NCBI GenBank assembly: GCA_963812085.1
Contig: CAWETL010000006.1
Coordinates: 434,001 to 498,000, forward strand
Direction: 5' to 3'
DNA length: 64,000 bases
DNA from: SPDF01 sp963812085
GTDB lineage: Bacteria > Gemmatimonadota > Gemmatimonadetes > Gemmatimonadales > GWC2-71-9
The notes beneath the pieces are model-generated. The model saw nothing but the letters and a program-made list of their open reading frames with translations, searched no databases and was not told where the DNA came from. This document shows positions 51,956-60,809 of the stretch, piece by piece (within the stretch, counting starts at the first letter, position 1; each line of letters begins with the position of its first letter). The position numbers and the translations under genes are program-made.

Positions 51956-53140
51956 GTGCTCCGACGCCCGTCCGTGCGCCCAGCCCTCGTTGCGTCCGTC
52001 CTTCTATGGCCGGCCCTGCTCGCCGCCCAGCAATCCGCCGTTCCAGTCCAGTCGCTTGCTAAACCAGATGCCGCCTTCGACGATCCGTTCACCCAGGTCG
52101 CGGGAGTCCGCGAACTCCGGGATGGCTCAGTGATCGTCGCCGACTTCCGCGACCGCACGCTGCAGCTCGTCGATTTCAAGACCGGGACGGCCACCAAGCT
52201 CTCGCGCGAGGGCTCCGGACCCGGCGAGTACGCCTACCCGATGGGAGTCTATCCCTTGCCCGGCGACAGCACTGCCGTCTACGACATGGGCAACCAGCGC
52301 TACCTCGTGCTCGACCCGTCGGGCAAGCCCGCCGGGACCTTCCGCATGGAAGAGGGCGGCACCGGCGGCGGGATGATGATTCTCCGCCCCGCCCAGGGGA
52401 CCGACGCCCGCGGCCGCCTTTATTACTCGACTCGCGGTGAGCGCCGGGGCGGCGGGCCCGACGTTGGGCCACCCGAATTTTCGGACACCGGCAAGATCAT
52501 CCGCTACGACCGCGCCACGAAGAGGTTCGATACGCTCGGCGTGGTCCTCGTGCCGAAGCCCAAGGTCGAGGTGAGCGGCGGCCAGAACAACCAGAACGTG
52601 ATGGTCCGCCCCTCCCCGATGGCGCCGGAGGACGCCTGGAGCGTGGCGCCCGACGGGCGGGTGGGGGTGGCCCGGGTCGCGAGGGACCAGGTCGAATGGC
52701 TGCTGACCGACGGCAAGACGGTGGTCGGCCCCCCCGTCCCCTACACGCCGATCAGGGTCACGGAGGCGGACAAGAAGGCCTGGTGGGAGCAGACCGCGCG
52801 CGGCAGAATTCTGATCGAGAATAACAACGGCGCGGTCCGCGTGGCGCCCGCCGCCGGCGCCTCGCCCCCGATGGACCCCAGCGTCCAGTGGCCCGCCAGC
52901 AAGCCGCCCTTTCCGGCCAACGCGGTGAAGGTGGCGCCGACCGGCGAACTCTGGCTCCTCCGCTCGCGCCCCGCCGACGACCCGAATCCGTTGTATGACG
53001 TATTCGACGCGCAGGCCCGGTGGGTCCGCTCCGTGAAACTCCCCAAGGACACGCGCCTCGTCGCCTTCGGAAAGGGCGTGGTGTACCTTGTCCGGCGGGA
53101 TGCGGATGACCTGGAGTATCTCGAGAGGTACAGGTTGTAG
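51956..53140 (+). CDS. 6-bladed beta-propeller exported protein
   Basis: 394 residues if the GTG at 51956 is used; the GTG at 51974 is another option. The N-terminus (VLRRPSVRPALVASVLLWPALLAAQ) is a Sec signal with AAQ cleavage. Blades: VAGVRELRDGSVIVADFRDR, KLSREGSGPGEYAYPMGVYP (the GxGPGEY loop typical of this family), MGNQRYLVLDPSGKPAGTF and the last strand VFDAQARWVRSVKLPKD. No lipobox is seen, unlike the neighbours. It ends before a 7-bp tandem repeat and a REP-like hairpin with T-run. Confidence 0.8.
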   Translation: MLRRPSVRPALVASVLLWPALLAAQQSAVPVQSLAKPDAAFDDPFTQVAGVRELRDGSVIVADFRDRTLQLVDFKTGTATKLSREGSGPGEYAYPMGVYPLPGDSTAVYDMGNQRYLVLDPSGKPAGTFRMEEGGTGGGMMILRPAQGTDARGRLYYSTRGERRGGGPDVGPPEFSDTGKIIRYDRATKRFDTLGVVLVPKPKVEVSGGQNNQNVMVRPSPMAPEDAWSVAPDGRVGVARVARDQVEWLLTDGKTVVGPPVPYTPIRVTEADKKAWWEQTARGRILIENNNGAVRVAPAAGASPPMDPSVQWPASKPPFPANAVKVAPTGELWLLRSRPADDPNPLYDVFDAQARWVRSVKLPKDTRLVAFGKGVVYLVRRDADDLEYLERYRL

Positions 53141-53144
53141 CGTG

Positions 53145-53172
53145 GGACTGAGGACTGAGGACTGAGGACTGA
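53145..53172. repeat. GGACTGA tandem repeat (4 units)
   Basis: Four perfect 7-base units GGACTGA directly after the propeller stop. It is non-coding and prone to slippage; too short and spacerless to be a CRISPR. Confidence 0.85.
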
Positions 53173-53203
53173 GGGCGCCCCCTTCCGTGATGGTGCCTCG
53201 ACC

Positions 53204-53230
53204 GTCACCCCGGCGAAAGCCGGGGTCCAG
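53204..53230. repeat. REP-like palindromic intergenic repeat, copy 2
   Basis: Inverted copy of the 7434-7460 repeat: ACCCCGGC, GAAA loop, GCCGGGGT. On the plus strand it is followed by CCAGTTTTTG, so it probably also terminates the propeller gene at 53140. Confidence 0.75.
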
Positions 53231-53261
53231 TTTTTGTGGTTCTTTGCGCCCTCCGCGTTTC

Positions 53262-53315
53262 CTTTGCGCCTTCGCGTTGAAACGCCCTTAGCGCAAAGAC
53301 GCGAAGAGGCGCCAA
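53262..53315. repeat. Palindromic repeat with CGCGAAG/CTTCGCG arms
   Basis: Arms GCGCCTTCGCGT and ACGCGAAGAGGCGC flank a centre with GCGCAAAGAC. It belongs to a class of short palindromic intergenic repeats and is 45 bases upstream of the next propeller start; it may influence that gene's leader. Confidence 0.6.
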
Positions 53316-53359
53316 GGTCGCGAAGCCGAGCCCATCTCCCCAAGCGCTGAATCGAGAGG

Positions 53360-54577
53360 ATGATGAGACCATTCGCGTTGGCTTTCGTGTCGATCGCCTT
53401 GTTGGGGTGTGGGGAGAAGGGCCCCAAACTGAATGCGCCCGTCGTGACCACGCTCCCGAACGGCGCCACCGAGGTGAAGAATCGCGGGCCAAGCGGCTGG
53501 GCCGACACCACCGGCTGGAAGCTGGTGGAGCTGTACCGGGTCGGTGGCGCGGACGCGGCAGGGCTGGCGGCGGAGGAATTGGTGGACCCGCAGGACGTGG
53601 CGCTCGATGCAGCGGGGGGGGTCTATATCTCGGACCAGAAGCCGGCGGTCATCAAGCAATTCGGTCCCGAAGGCGGCTATGTGCGGAGTTTCGGCCGGGA
53701 GGGGGGCGGGCCCGGCGAATTCGAGGTGGCCTTCATCGCCACGGCGCCTGGCGCCCTGGCGGTGCACGACCCGAGGTCCAGCCGGACCAGCGTCTTCGAC
53801 ACCGCCGGCAATTTCATCCGCAGCTGGCCCTCGAGCTGCTGTTACTGGTCGTCGATCCGCATCACCCGCGACTCGGTGATCCATGTCCCGACCTCCGGAC
53901 CCCGAACCAACCTCGGCGAACCGAGCGACCGGTATTTCATCCGGTTTCGCCTCGACGGCACCCTGGTGGACACGATGAAGATCGCGGTTCCGCACCGCGG
54001 TGGGGAGGAGAAGTACTGGCAGCTGTCAGGCGGCACCGGGAAGAACACGATGATGATGATGACCGGCATTCCCTTGGCACCCGAGGCCACCTGGGTCCTC
54101 GATCCGGACGGCGGTGCGGTGGTCGCCTGGACCGGGGATTATCGCTTCCTGGCGACACGCACAGGCCTGGACACCGCGCAAATCGTCAGCCTGGCGGCGA
54201 CACCTGCCGCGGCATCGGACGAGCGTCGTACCCACATCCGCGACTCGATGGTGAACCTCTACGACAAGCAGATGGACAAGAAGGCGGTCGAGGAGGCCTT
54301 CAAGCTGTCTGACATTCCCTCCACCGCACCGTATTTCCAGTCGATCCAGATCGACGGGCACCGGAACCGCTGGGTGCGGCCGGACGATGGCGGGAACCCG
54401 AAGGCTGCCCGGTTCGATGTCTTCGACTCGACCGGGGCGTACCTTGGAGCGGTGCCGGTACCAAAGACGTTTGGCGTATCGTGGAACACCGTGTGGGGCA
54501 CGGAGCGGGTGGCGACGATTGCGGAGGATGACGATGGGTTACCGGTGGTGGTGGTGTACGGGATCGTGCGGCAATAG
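53360..54577 (+). CDS. 6-bladed beta-propeller lipoprotein (paralogue of 58444)
   Basis: 405 residues from the ATG at 53360: lipoprotein signal MMRPFALAFVSIALLGC. The conserved stretch VVTTLPNGATEVKNRGPSGW and GWKLVELYRVGG is shared with the gene at 58444 (VVTTLPNGAVEVRNSGPTAW). GREGGGPGEFEVAFIA is the family loop. Long blades include YVRSFGREGG, SVFDTAGNFIRSW and RFDVFDSTGAYLGAVPVP. The C-terminus is GLPVVVVYGIVRQ; in its paralogue this end runs on into intergenic repeat. It probably sits on the periplasmic face of a membrane. Confidence 0.86.
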   Translation: MMRPFALAFVSIALLGCGEKGPKLNAPVVTTLPNGATEVKNRGPSGWADTTGWKLVELYRVGGADAAGLAAEELVDPQDVALDAAGGVYISDQKPAVIKQFGPEGGYVRSFGREGGGPGEFEVAFIATAPGALAVHDPRSSRTSVFDTAGNFIRSWPSSCCYWSSIRITRDSVIHVPTSGPRTNLGEPSDRYFIRFRLDGTLVDTMKIAVPHRGGEEKYWQLSGGTGKNTMMMMTGIPLAPEATWVLDPDGGAVVAWTGDYRFLATRTGLDTAQIVSLAATPAAASDERRTHIRDSMVNLYDKQMDKKAVEEAFKLSDIPSTAPYFQSIQIDGHRNRWVRPDDGGNPKAARFDVFDSTGAYLGAVPVPKTFGVSWNTVWGTERVATIAEDDDGLPVVVVYGIVRQ

Positions 54578-54642
54578 GTCGTTTGTCACTATGGAGCTTC
54601 GGACACTCTTCCCAGCCCGCGATTTTTGCATACAATACCCGG

Positions 54643-55758
54643 ATGCCAAGGCCGCCTTCCATGTTCGCTGCGGTACTGTTCATCCTGTGCGCTTGCAGCG
54701 GTGAGCCTCGCTCCATTCCGGCTGGCGGTGGCGCGACAGCCACCGGCTCCCTCTCGATCAGCGCGACCCCAATCCAGACAATTGCCCCCTTGGACAGCGA
54801 AGGCGTTGCCCTGTTCGGCAGCATTGCGGATGCGACGCGCCTCTCATCCGGTGTGATTGCGGTGGTCGACCGTGCATTTGAGAGGGTGATCTTTGTCGAC
54901 CCAGCCGGAGGGCTCGTGGGTCGGTCCGGCCGGAGTGGCGAGGGCCCGGGCGAGTTTCGGTCGATTCGCGGAATCGGTCAGTGCGCTCCGGACACGCTCT
55001 TTGTGTGGGATCCCATGAACGGGCGGATGAGCCTCCTGGGACCCGACGGGGCGTTTCTCAGCGCCTTCCGACCCCTCGGTGACCCAGTTGATCGGTACTG
55101 TGCGGGTTCAAGGCGTTTCTTGGCGTGGACCAGGTATGCAAGTGTCGGCAATCCCTCGGCGGATTCACCCCCGATACGGGCAGTCGCCGTGCTCCTGTCG
55201 GCGAGAGGCGACTCCGTGGGCGGTCTGGGGGAAATTCAAGCCGGCCAGAATTGGCCGTTGGGCGCGATCACCCAATTTGCGGTCACTGACGCGGGGATCT
55301 ACGTGGGGACCGCGGATACTGCAGTTGTATCGTTGTACAGCAAGAGTGCCCAGTGGATCCGCGCGGTGGACGTGGGGGATGCACGCCGGGCAACGACCGC
55401 GACAGAGTACGACGCAGCGATTGCGGACCTGGTCGCCACCTTGCCTGGCACCGCCGAGCAGGTGGCCGGCATGACAGCGTTCATGCACAAGCGCTTCCCG
55501 ATGCCGAAATACCTCCCGGCGTATCGCGCACTTTTCTCCAACGGCGACGGGGACCTGTTCGTAATCACCTCACCGGTTGGGGCCGGCGTCACTGAGATTC
55601 ACGTGTTCGACAAGGCCGGCATTTCCCTCGGTGAGTTCCGTATCTCCGGGGACTTGGAAATCTATGAAATCGGCGCTGCCTACCTGCTTGGGATGGTGAA
55701 GAATCCGGTCGGAGAGCAGCGTCTGGTTGTGTACGCACTGTCAGTAGAAACGCGCTAG
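54643..55758 (+). CDS. 6-bladed beta-propeller lipoprotein
   Basis: 371 residues from the ATG at 54643 (MPRPPSMFAAVLFILCAC), giving a lipobox Cys in LCACSG; an upstream in-frame ATG at 54583 lacks a signal. The loop GRSGEGPGEFRSIRGIG is characteristic. Other blade strands: VVDRAFERVIFVDPAG, MSLLGPDGAFLSAFR, VSLYSKSAQWIRAVD and EIHVFDKAGISLGEFR. A TACAAT box about 10 bases upstream could be a -10 with an almost leaderless start. Its stop (TAG) overlaps the stop of the convergent propeller at 55755. Confidence 0.84.
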   Translation: MPRPPSMFAAVLFILCACSGEPRSIPAGGGATATGSLSISATPIQTIAPLDSEGVALFGSIADATRLSSGVIAVVDRAFERVIFVDPAGGLVGRSGRSGEGPGEFRSIRGIGQCAPDTLFVWDPMNGRMSLLGPDGAFLSAFRPLGDPVDRYCAGSRRFLAWTRYASVGNPSADSPPIRAVAVLLSARGDSVGGLGEIQAGQNWPLGAITQFAVTDAGIYVGTADTAVVSLYSKSAQWIRAVDVGDARRATTATEYDAAIADLVATLPGTAEQVAGMTAFMHKRFPMPKYLPAYRALFSNGDGDLFVITSPVGAGVTEIHVFDKAGISLGEFRISGDLEIYEIGAAYLLGMVKNPVGEQRLVVYALSVETR

Positions 55759-56972
55759 CGCGTCGACCGGGCGGGGTAGAACGTCCGCACCTCGATTGCC
55801 ACTTCACCATCCTCGCTCACCCTGAGTAACGCCAGCCGGTCGCCGTAGACATCCAGGATTTCCGACCGGCCGGGAACAAACGCCTCAGGCGTCGCGGGGA
55901 GCACCATGGTTGCCAGAGGCACGCCCTTCGGGGAAACGACAATCCACCGCCGCTCCTTCGTCCCCGGTGTGACGTACTCGCCCACCCAGATATTTCGCTG
56001 ATCGTCCACCACCAGGGCACCGACCGCCGGCAGCTGATCGACCTTCGGGACATCCTTCATTCCATCGAGGAGCGTACTCGCCAATTCTCCAAATTCGTCC
56101 AAAACGCCCTGTCGCCAGGCTGAGATGTCGGCTTCCGTCGGCACCGCCCGATGGCTGCCGCCGGTGAGTCGCAGCCTGAGTTTCGTGCCTTGGAAGAGCG
56201 AAGCGTCGAGCGAGTCGGTCGATCCGATGGCAAGGGTCGAACCACGGGCATCGTACACCACCGATCGGGCGAACGGTACCGGGAACCGGCTTCCGGGGGG
56301 CACCAGCGCCCGCTCCAGGCCGCGCCAGAGGCCGAGGCTTTCGACGAGCTGTCCTGTGGAATCGTAAACGAGGAGCGGGACCGGATCGCGCTCGAGGTCG
56401 CCACTTGGGAGGCCCACGATGTCGCCGCGGTTGGGACGCTGCTGCCACCAGGTGGCCACAATCCGATCTGGGTCCAGCCAGGCAACCACATCCAGTTCCC
56501 GCCCGCTCGAGCCAGGCTGCAACCGAGGGACGATGCCCAGAACGCGTCCAGACCGAGTGAGGTGCGTGATTCGCCCGCTGTAGTCAGCCACGAAGAGCGT
56601 GCCATCCTCGGCGATGCCCAGGCGGAGGATGTAGCGGTACTCGCCCGGCCCGTCACCCTGCCGGCCGAGGCGGTGAAGCGTATGGCCGTCGGGCGAAAGC
56701 GAGAGCAGGTCAGATACGCTGCCGATGACAAGGGATGTGTCCGCAGCGAAGACGGCGGTGGCGGTGCCCCCCAGGAGCAGCGTGTCATGCGTGGTCGTGG
56801 AATACAGCGGTGCGGAACTCCACGCGGGGAGCGCGTCATCATCGAGGTCGGCGAGGCGAACGATGGTGATGCCTGCGGAGTCGCGCCGGGCCACTGCCGA
56901 CGTCGGTCGCTCGCTCTTAACGCAACCGGAGCCGGCAATCGCGAGAACAACGATCACCGGCATCAACCTCAC
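55755..56972 (-). CDS. 6-bladed beta-propeller lipoprotein
   Basis: 405 residues from the GTG at 56972, which overlaps the upstream stop as GTGA; an ATG three codons later (MPVIVVLAIAGSGC) is an alternative. Lipobox AGSGC. Blades include SLSPDGHTLHRLGRQGDGPG with family loop GDGPGEYRYILRLGI, ITHLTRSGRVLGIVP, LLVYDSTGQLVESLG and IWVGEYVTPGTKERRWIVV. It forms a two-gene unit with the propeller at 56969 on the same strand, both lipoproteins of nearly equal length. Confidence 0.82.
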   Translation of the reverse strand: MRLMPVIVVLAIAGSGCVKSERPTSAVARRDSAGITIVRLADLDDDALPAWSSAPLYSTTTHDTLLLGGTATAVFAADTSLVIGSVSDLLSLSPDGHTLHRLGRQGDGPGEYRYILRLGIAEDGTLFVADYSGRITHLTRSGRVLGIVPRLQPGSSGRELDVVAWLDPDRIVATWWQQRPNRGDIVGLPSGDLERDPVPLLVYDSTGQLVESLGLWRGLERALVPPGSRFPVPFARSVVYDARGSTLAIGSTDSLDASLFQGTKLRLRLTGGSHRAVPTEADISAWRQGVLDEFGELASTLLDGMKDVPKVDQLPAVGALVVDDQRNIWVGEYVTPGTKERRWIVVSPKGVPLATMVLPATPEAFVPGRSEILDVYGDRLALLRVSEDGEVAIEVRTFYPARSTR

Positions 56973-58183
56973 CGCAATGCCCCCGGTAGCGGCAATCGTC
57001 CCACGACCATGACCCCGTCCGCATCTTCGAAGATGCCGTACACCCACCGCCCCGACCACGCTTTCGGGTTGAAGGCGCTGGGCAGATGGACGAGCGCCAG
57101 TCGCCGGCCATCGGCGCCGATCACATCCCACCGGTAGGTGGCGGGTCGGGCCTCGGCGACGCGCGCCAGGACCCATGGGTGGTACTGGTATGTCGAATCG
57201 ACGACTCGCACCCAGAGGCGGTCCCTGTCGTCGAACTGGAGCTCGTCCAGCTGATTGCGTGTCGTGCCAAAGTCCTGTGCTTCGATCACGCCTAGCACGG
57301 TCGGCAGGCTGGACGCGGGCCACTCGCCCCGCCACCGCCCTGGAATCGTCTTCGCGTCCGCGCCGACAGCCACATCCGGCTCGTCCGCGGAGATGACCTG
57401 GACCGTATCGGCCCCGGACGTCCTCACCGCGATGGAATAGGCGACTCCGTCGCTGGACGCAACTCGGCAATCACCGTCACTCGCGATGAGCGCATGGGGT
57501 CCAAAGGGATAGCGCGGTCCGAACACTCTCCCGGTTGACACCCACGTCAAGTCCGTGACGAGCCACCATGCCGTGGGAGGCGCTCCGGGCGTCCACCAGA
57601 CAACGGCGACCGTGTCAGGCAAGCCATTGCTGGCTACGAATCCGCGCGCCCAGACGATTGAAGTGGCACCTCGGCAACTCGAGAGGCGAGCGGCCCGAAG
57701 CCCTGCGAATCCAGCTGGAGCCTCGACGGTCAGGAGGGTCAGGGGTCCACCCGGTGGGATGCGGGTGAGCCGGTTCGCATTCTGGTCGAGTGCTTCGATG
57801 GTGTCTCCGAGGAAGCGCGCATCCAGGATCCGGCGAAACTCGCCAGGCCCTTCTCCTTCCCGACCGATCGAGTCGAACGCGCCGGCCCCATCGACAACCA
57901 CGAGCTGAGTGCCCTCGCCGATGAGCAGCCTCTCACCTGCGGCGGCTAGGACGGTCGATTGCAGGACGCCTTCACCGGCGTAGACGACTTCCAGCGAGTC
58001 GGCAGAAATGCTGCCGAGGTCGCCGAGCACGGAGCCGGATTCGGTGTGGACGAAGGTGGTGTCGCCGGAGGTGGTGATGTCACCCTGCCAGCTGCCGGAA
58101 CCAAATGTCCCCGCCGAGTCTCGACACCCGGCGAGCAGCAGGAAGAGCAACACTCTGGGCCCAACGATGTGGTGGCGTGGCAT
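56969..58183 (-). CDS. 6-bladed beta-propeller lipoprotein
   Basis: 404 residues from the ATG at 58183 (MPRHHIVGPRVLLFLLLAGC), which gives the cleanest lipoprotein signal; a GTG at 58201 is in frame as well. The loop GREGEGPGEFRRILDARF is typical, with ALDQNANRLTRIPPGG and WDVIGADGRRLALVHLP as blade strands. It is divergent from the 58444 propeller, separated by a CCCTCAC-type palindrome. It is co-transcribed with the next propeller by GTGA overlap. Confidence 0.82.
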   Translation of the reverse strand: MPRHHIVGPRVLLFLLLAGCRDSAGTFGSGSWQGDITTSGDTTFVHTESGSVLGDLGSISADSLEVVYAGEGVLQSTVLAAAGERLLIGEGTQLVVVDGAGAFDSIGREGEGPGEFRRILDARFLGDTIEALDQNANRLTRIPPGGPLTLLTVEAPAGFAGLRAARLSSCRGATSIVWARGFVASNGLPDTVAVVWWTPGAPPTAWWLVTDLTWVSTGRVFGPRYPFGPHALIASDGDCRVASSDGVAYSIAVRTSGADTVQVISADEPDVAVGADAKTIPGRWRGEWPASSLPTVLGVIEAQDFGTTRNQLDELQFDDRDRLWVRVVDSTYQYHPWVLARVAEARPATYRWDVIGADGRRLALVHLPSAFNPKAWSGRWVYGIFEDADGVMVVGRLPLPGALR

Positions 58184-58273
58184 GATGCTCGGAGTCTGCA
58201 CCGCGGGTTGGAGGATGCGCTAGAGGTGGAGGTCCGCTCTTCCAGTGGTTGGTGCCGCGGCTCGGGTTCTTAC

Positions 58274-58321
58274 CCCTCACCCCCCGTCCCCCTCTCCCCC
58301 CCGGGAGAGGGGGAGTGAGGG
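58274..58321. repeat. C/G-rich palindrome (CCCTCAC...GTGAGGG)
   Basis: CCCTCAC and CCCCCTCTCCC pair with GGGAGAGGGGG and GTGAGGG around a CCCC-GG centre. It lies between two divergent propeller genes. A half copy is at about 59661-59698, forming the last codons of the 58444 gene. Confidence 0.75.
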
Positions 58322-58443
58322 TGGCCCCATGATGTTCGTTGTCCCCCTCTTCCCATTTCTTGCGCGTCAGTGTAGTAGTGGCTCTTGCCGCGAGGGTCGC
58401 GGCGGGCCTCCTGAACCGTCACTGCCAGCTCCCGGAGCACGAC

Positions 58444-59706
58444 ATGAGGGGATTCGCGTTGGTGTTCGCATCGGCGTTCGTGATGGCGTGCGGCGACAGG
58501 GGGTCGAAGCTCGCCAAACCAGTCGTGACCACGCTGCCGAACGGCGCCGTGGAGGTCCGGAACAGCGGGCCGACCGCCTGGGTGGATACCATGGGCTGGA
58601 AGCTGGTCGAGTTGTACCGGGTGGGCGGGTCGGCGGCGGCGGGGCCGGGGGAGCTGGTCGACCCAAGGAGCGTGGCGGTCGATGTCACTGGCGGGATCTA
58701 TGTCGCGGACACGAAGCCGGCGGTCATCAGGCAGTATGATCCCGCGGGGGCATTCGTACGAGACATCGGGGGTGAAGGCGGCGGGCCCGGGGAGTTCAAG
58801 TCGGCCGAGGTGGCGACCGCACCCGGGGTGCTGGTGGTTCACGATCCGGGGTCCGCGCGGACCAGCGTCTTCGACTCTGCGGGCCACTACCTGCGGAGCT
58901 GGCATTCCGCATGCTGCAACTGGAGCGGCTTTGGCGTCAGCCGTGAAGGCGTCGTTGCAATCCCGTTCATGGGCCATCCCACCGGTCCGAGGCATCCGGG
59001 AGACGCGTACTACCTGCGGTACCAGCTCGACGGATCGCTGGTCGATACGCTGCACATCGCGGGGCCCGAGGGCATCGGCGAGCCGCGCCGGTGGTCGTTC
59101 GAGAGCGCGAACGGCAATCAGTACTTCGTGCCCATCCCGCTCACCCCCGCCGTGTGGATGACGCTCGACCCGGCAGGAGGCGCCGTCCTGGGGTGGTCGG
59201 GCGCGTACCGTTTCTTTGCAACACACACGGGCCTTGATACCACGCAGGTCGTGTCGCTTGAGACCAGCGCGGTAACGGTGACCGATGCGCGACGGACGCG
59301 CATCCATGACTCGATGGTCGACCTGTGGGGCGACGGCGGGATCGACCAGAAGGCCACCGAGGCGGCGTTCAAGCTGGCCGACATTCCCTCCACCGCCCCC
59401 TATTTCGAGTCCATTGCCGTCGACGGCTCGGGAAACCGCTGGGTCCGTCGGGTCGATGCGGGAAGCCAGGCTTCCGCCCGGTTTGATGTGTTCGACTCAG
59501 CCGGGGCGTACCTCGGCGCGGTGCCGGTGCCGCACGATTTCGGGAAGTCGTGGCGGACGGCATGGGGCAAAGACCGTGTCGCGACGAACATCGAGACCGC
59601 GGACGGACTGCCGGTGGTGGTGGTGTACGGGATTGCGCGCTATCCCCTGTCACTCCAGGCCCCCCCTCCCGGAGGGAGAGGGGCTGGGGGTGAGGGGGCA
59701 CGATAG
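58444..59706 (+). CDS. 6-bladed beta-propeller lipoprotein, C-terminus extended by repeat
   Basis: 420 residues from the ATG at 58444 (MRGFALVFASAFVMACGD, lipobox MACG). Close paralogue of 53360, sharing KPVVTTLPNGAVEV and WKLVELYRVGG, family loop GGEGGGPGEFKSAEVATAPG and the C-terminal line FDSAGAYLGAVPVPHDFGK. The paralogue ends VYGIVRQ, whereas this one reads VYGIARYPLSLQAPPPGGRG and on: about 20 residues come from a CCCTCC-GGGAGG-type palindromic repeat. The repeat probably inserted over the original stop and a new stop is used downstream. Confidence 0.84.
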   Translation: MRGFALVFASAFVMACGDRGSKLAKPVVTTLPNGAVEVRNSGPTAWVDTMGWKLVELYRVGGSAAAGPGELVDPRSVAVDVTGGIYVADTKPAVIRQYDPAGAFVRDIGGEGGGPGEFKSAEVATAPGVLVVHDPGSARTSVFDSAGHYLRSWHSACCNWSGFGVSREGVVAIPFMGHPTGPRHPGDAYYLRYQLDGSLVDTLHIAGPEGIGEPRRWSFESANGNQYFVPIPLTPAVWMTLDPAGGAVLGWSGAYRFFATHTGLDTTQVVSLETSAVTVTDARRTRIHDSMVDLWGDGGIDQKATEAAFKLADIPSTAPYFESIAVDGSGNRWVRRVDAGSQASARFDVFDSAGAYLGAVPVPHDFGKSWRTAWGKDRVATNIETADGLPVVVVYGIARYPLSLQAPPPGGRGAGGEGAR

Positions 59707-59795
59707 GGGGGCCGCGGGGCAGGGCGGCAGGGGGTGGAACCGCCACTGCCCCCATCCCCTCTTCCCGAGCCGGGAGGTTCCTGCAGCATGCTGGA

Positions 59796-60796
59796 ATGTT
59801 CAGACTCGCCCCATGCTTGGCCGTGGGATTGGCGCTCGGCTCCTGCACCCGTAGCGAACCCTCTCACACGTCGGCATCCATCGACGTCTCGACGTCGACC
59901 GCTTCCTCCTTCGACTACGCGGAGCTCCACCCGATCGTGCTCCGGGCGGGGCCCTTCGTGGAATCGGGGCTCTCGAATCCGTCGGCCATGGCCGTGGTGG
60001 GCCCGTATGTCGTTGTCGCCGACCAGACCAAGTCTGACAGTATGGTGAAAGTATATCGGGCGTCCGATGGTTCACTCGTATTCGCGACCGGCCGGGACGG
60101 TGAGGGGCCGGGAGAGTATCGAACCATCGAGGGGCTCCAGGCGGTGCCCTCGAGCACGGCATCGAATCCCATCGTGTCGGTCGTTGATGTTCAGCTCGGC
60201 CGCCTGACCGTGGTGGACCTGAGTCCTGCCGGGCAGAAGCTGGAGGCAGCGGAGCGGCCGACCTTCAGCCTGCGGGCCGAGGCGACGCCCACACAGGCGC
60301 TGGGGAAAGCGACAGCACCATCCTCGCGCTGGGGTTCTTCAGCTTCCTCGGAAGGAAGCCGGATGGGACTCTGCTAGTAGTGGCGAACCGTCACGCCGGG
60401 CGACTCGAAATCCTCCGTCCCGATGGGGAGCGGACGGCTGTTGTCCGAGGGCCGTACTACTTCGAGCCGCGGTTCACGGTGGATCAGGCGAGTGACAGTG
60501 CGAAGACGCCGATCTTCGCCGGTGGGAATGACCTGAGGTTCGTCTATCAATCCGTCGCTACGACGGACAGCGAGATCTTTGCGCTCGTCTCAGGCCGGGC
60601 TCGAAAGGACTTCGGAGGTGACGCGATCTACGGGCAGTTCGTTCACGTCTTTGACTGGTCGGGGAACTTTCTGTGCGCGTACGACCTGGGCTAGGCAGTC
60701 TTCCAGATCGACATTGATCCATCCGGGCAGCGACTCTATGCGCTGGTGCATGAGCCGGAAGTGGGGGTAGCGGTGTTTGATCTCTCGATCGACTAG
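59796..60796 (+). pseudogene. 6-bladed beta-propeller lipoprotein pseudogene
   Basis: Signal MFRLAPCLAVGLALGSC and family loop GRDGEGPGEYRTIEGLQ are intact up to about residue 168. Near 60301, one G is missing from a GGGG run: with it the frame continues ESDSTILALGFFSFLG, KPDGTLLVVANRHAGRLEIL, and so on. A second lesion is an in-frame TAG at 60692 (YDLG-stop), after which AVFQIDIDPSGQRLYALVHE continues to a final stop at 60796. Two independent disruptions make a decaying gene more likely than sequencing errors. Confidence 0.8.
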
Positions 60797-60809
60797 CCGT
60801 CCGCGGAGG

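Noticed and set aside
53145..53172. Four tandem GGACTGA repeats suggested a CRISPR or iteron set
   Set aside because: Units are contiguous without spacers and only 7 bases long; this is simple-sequence slippage.
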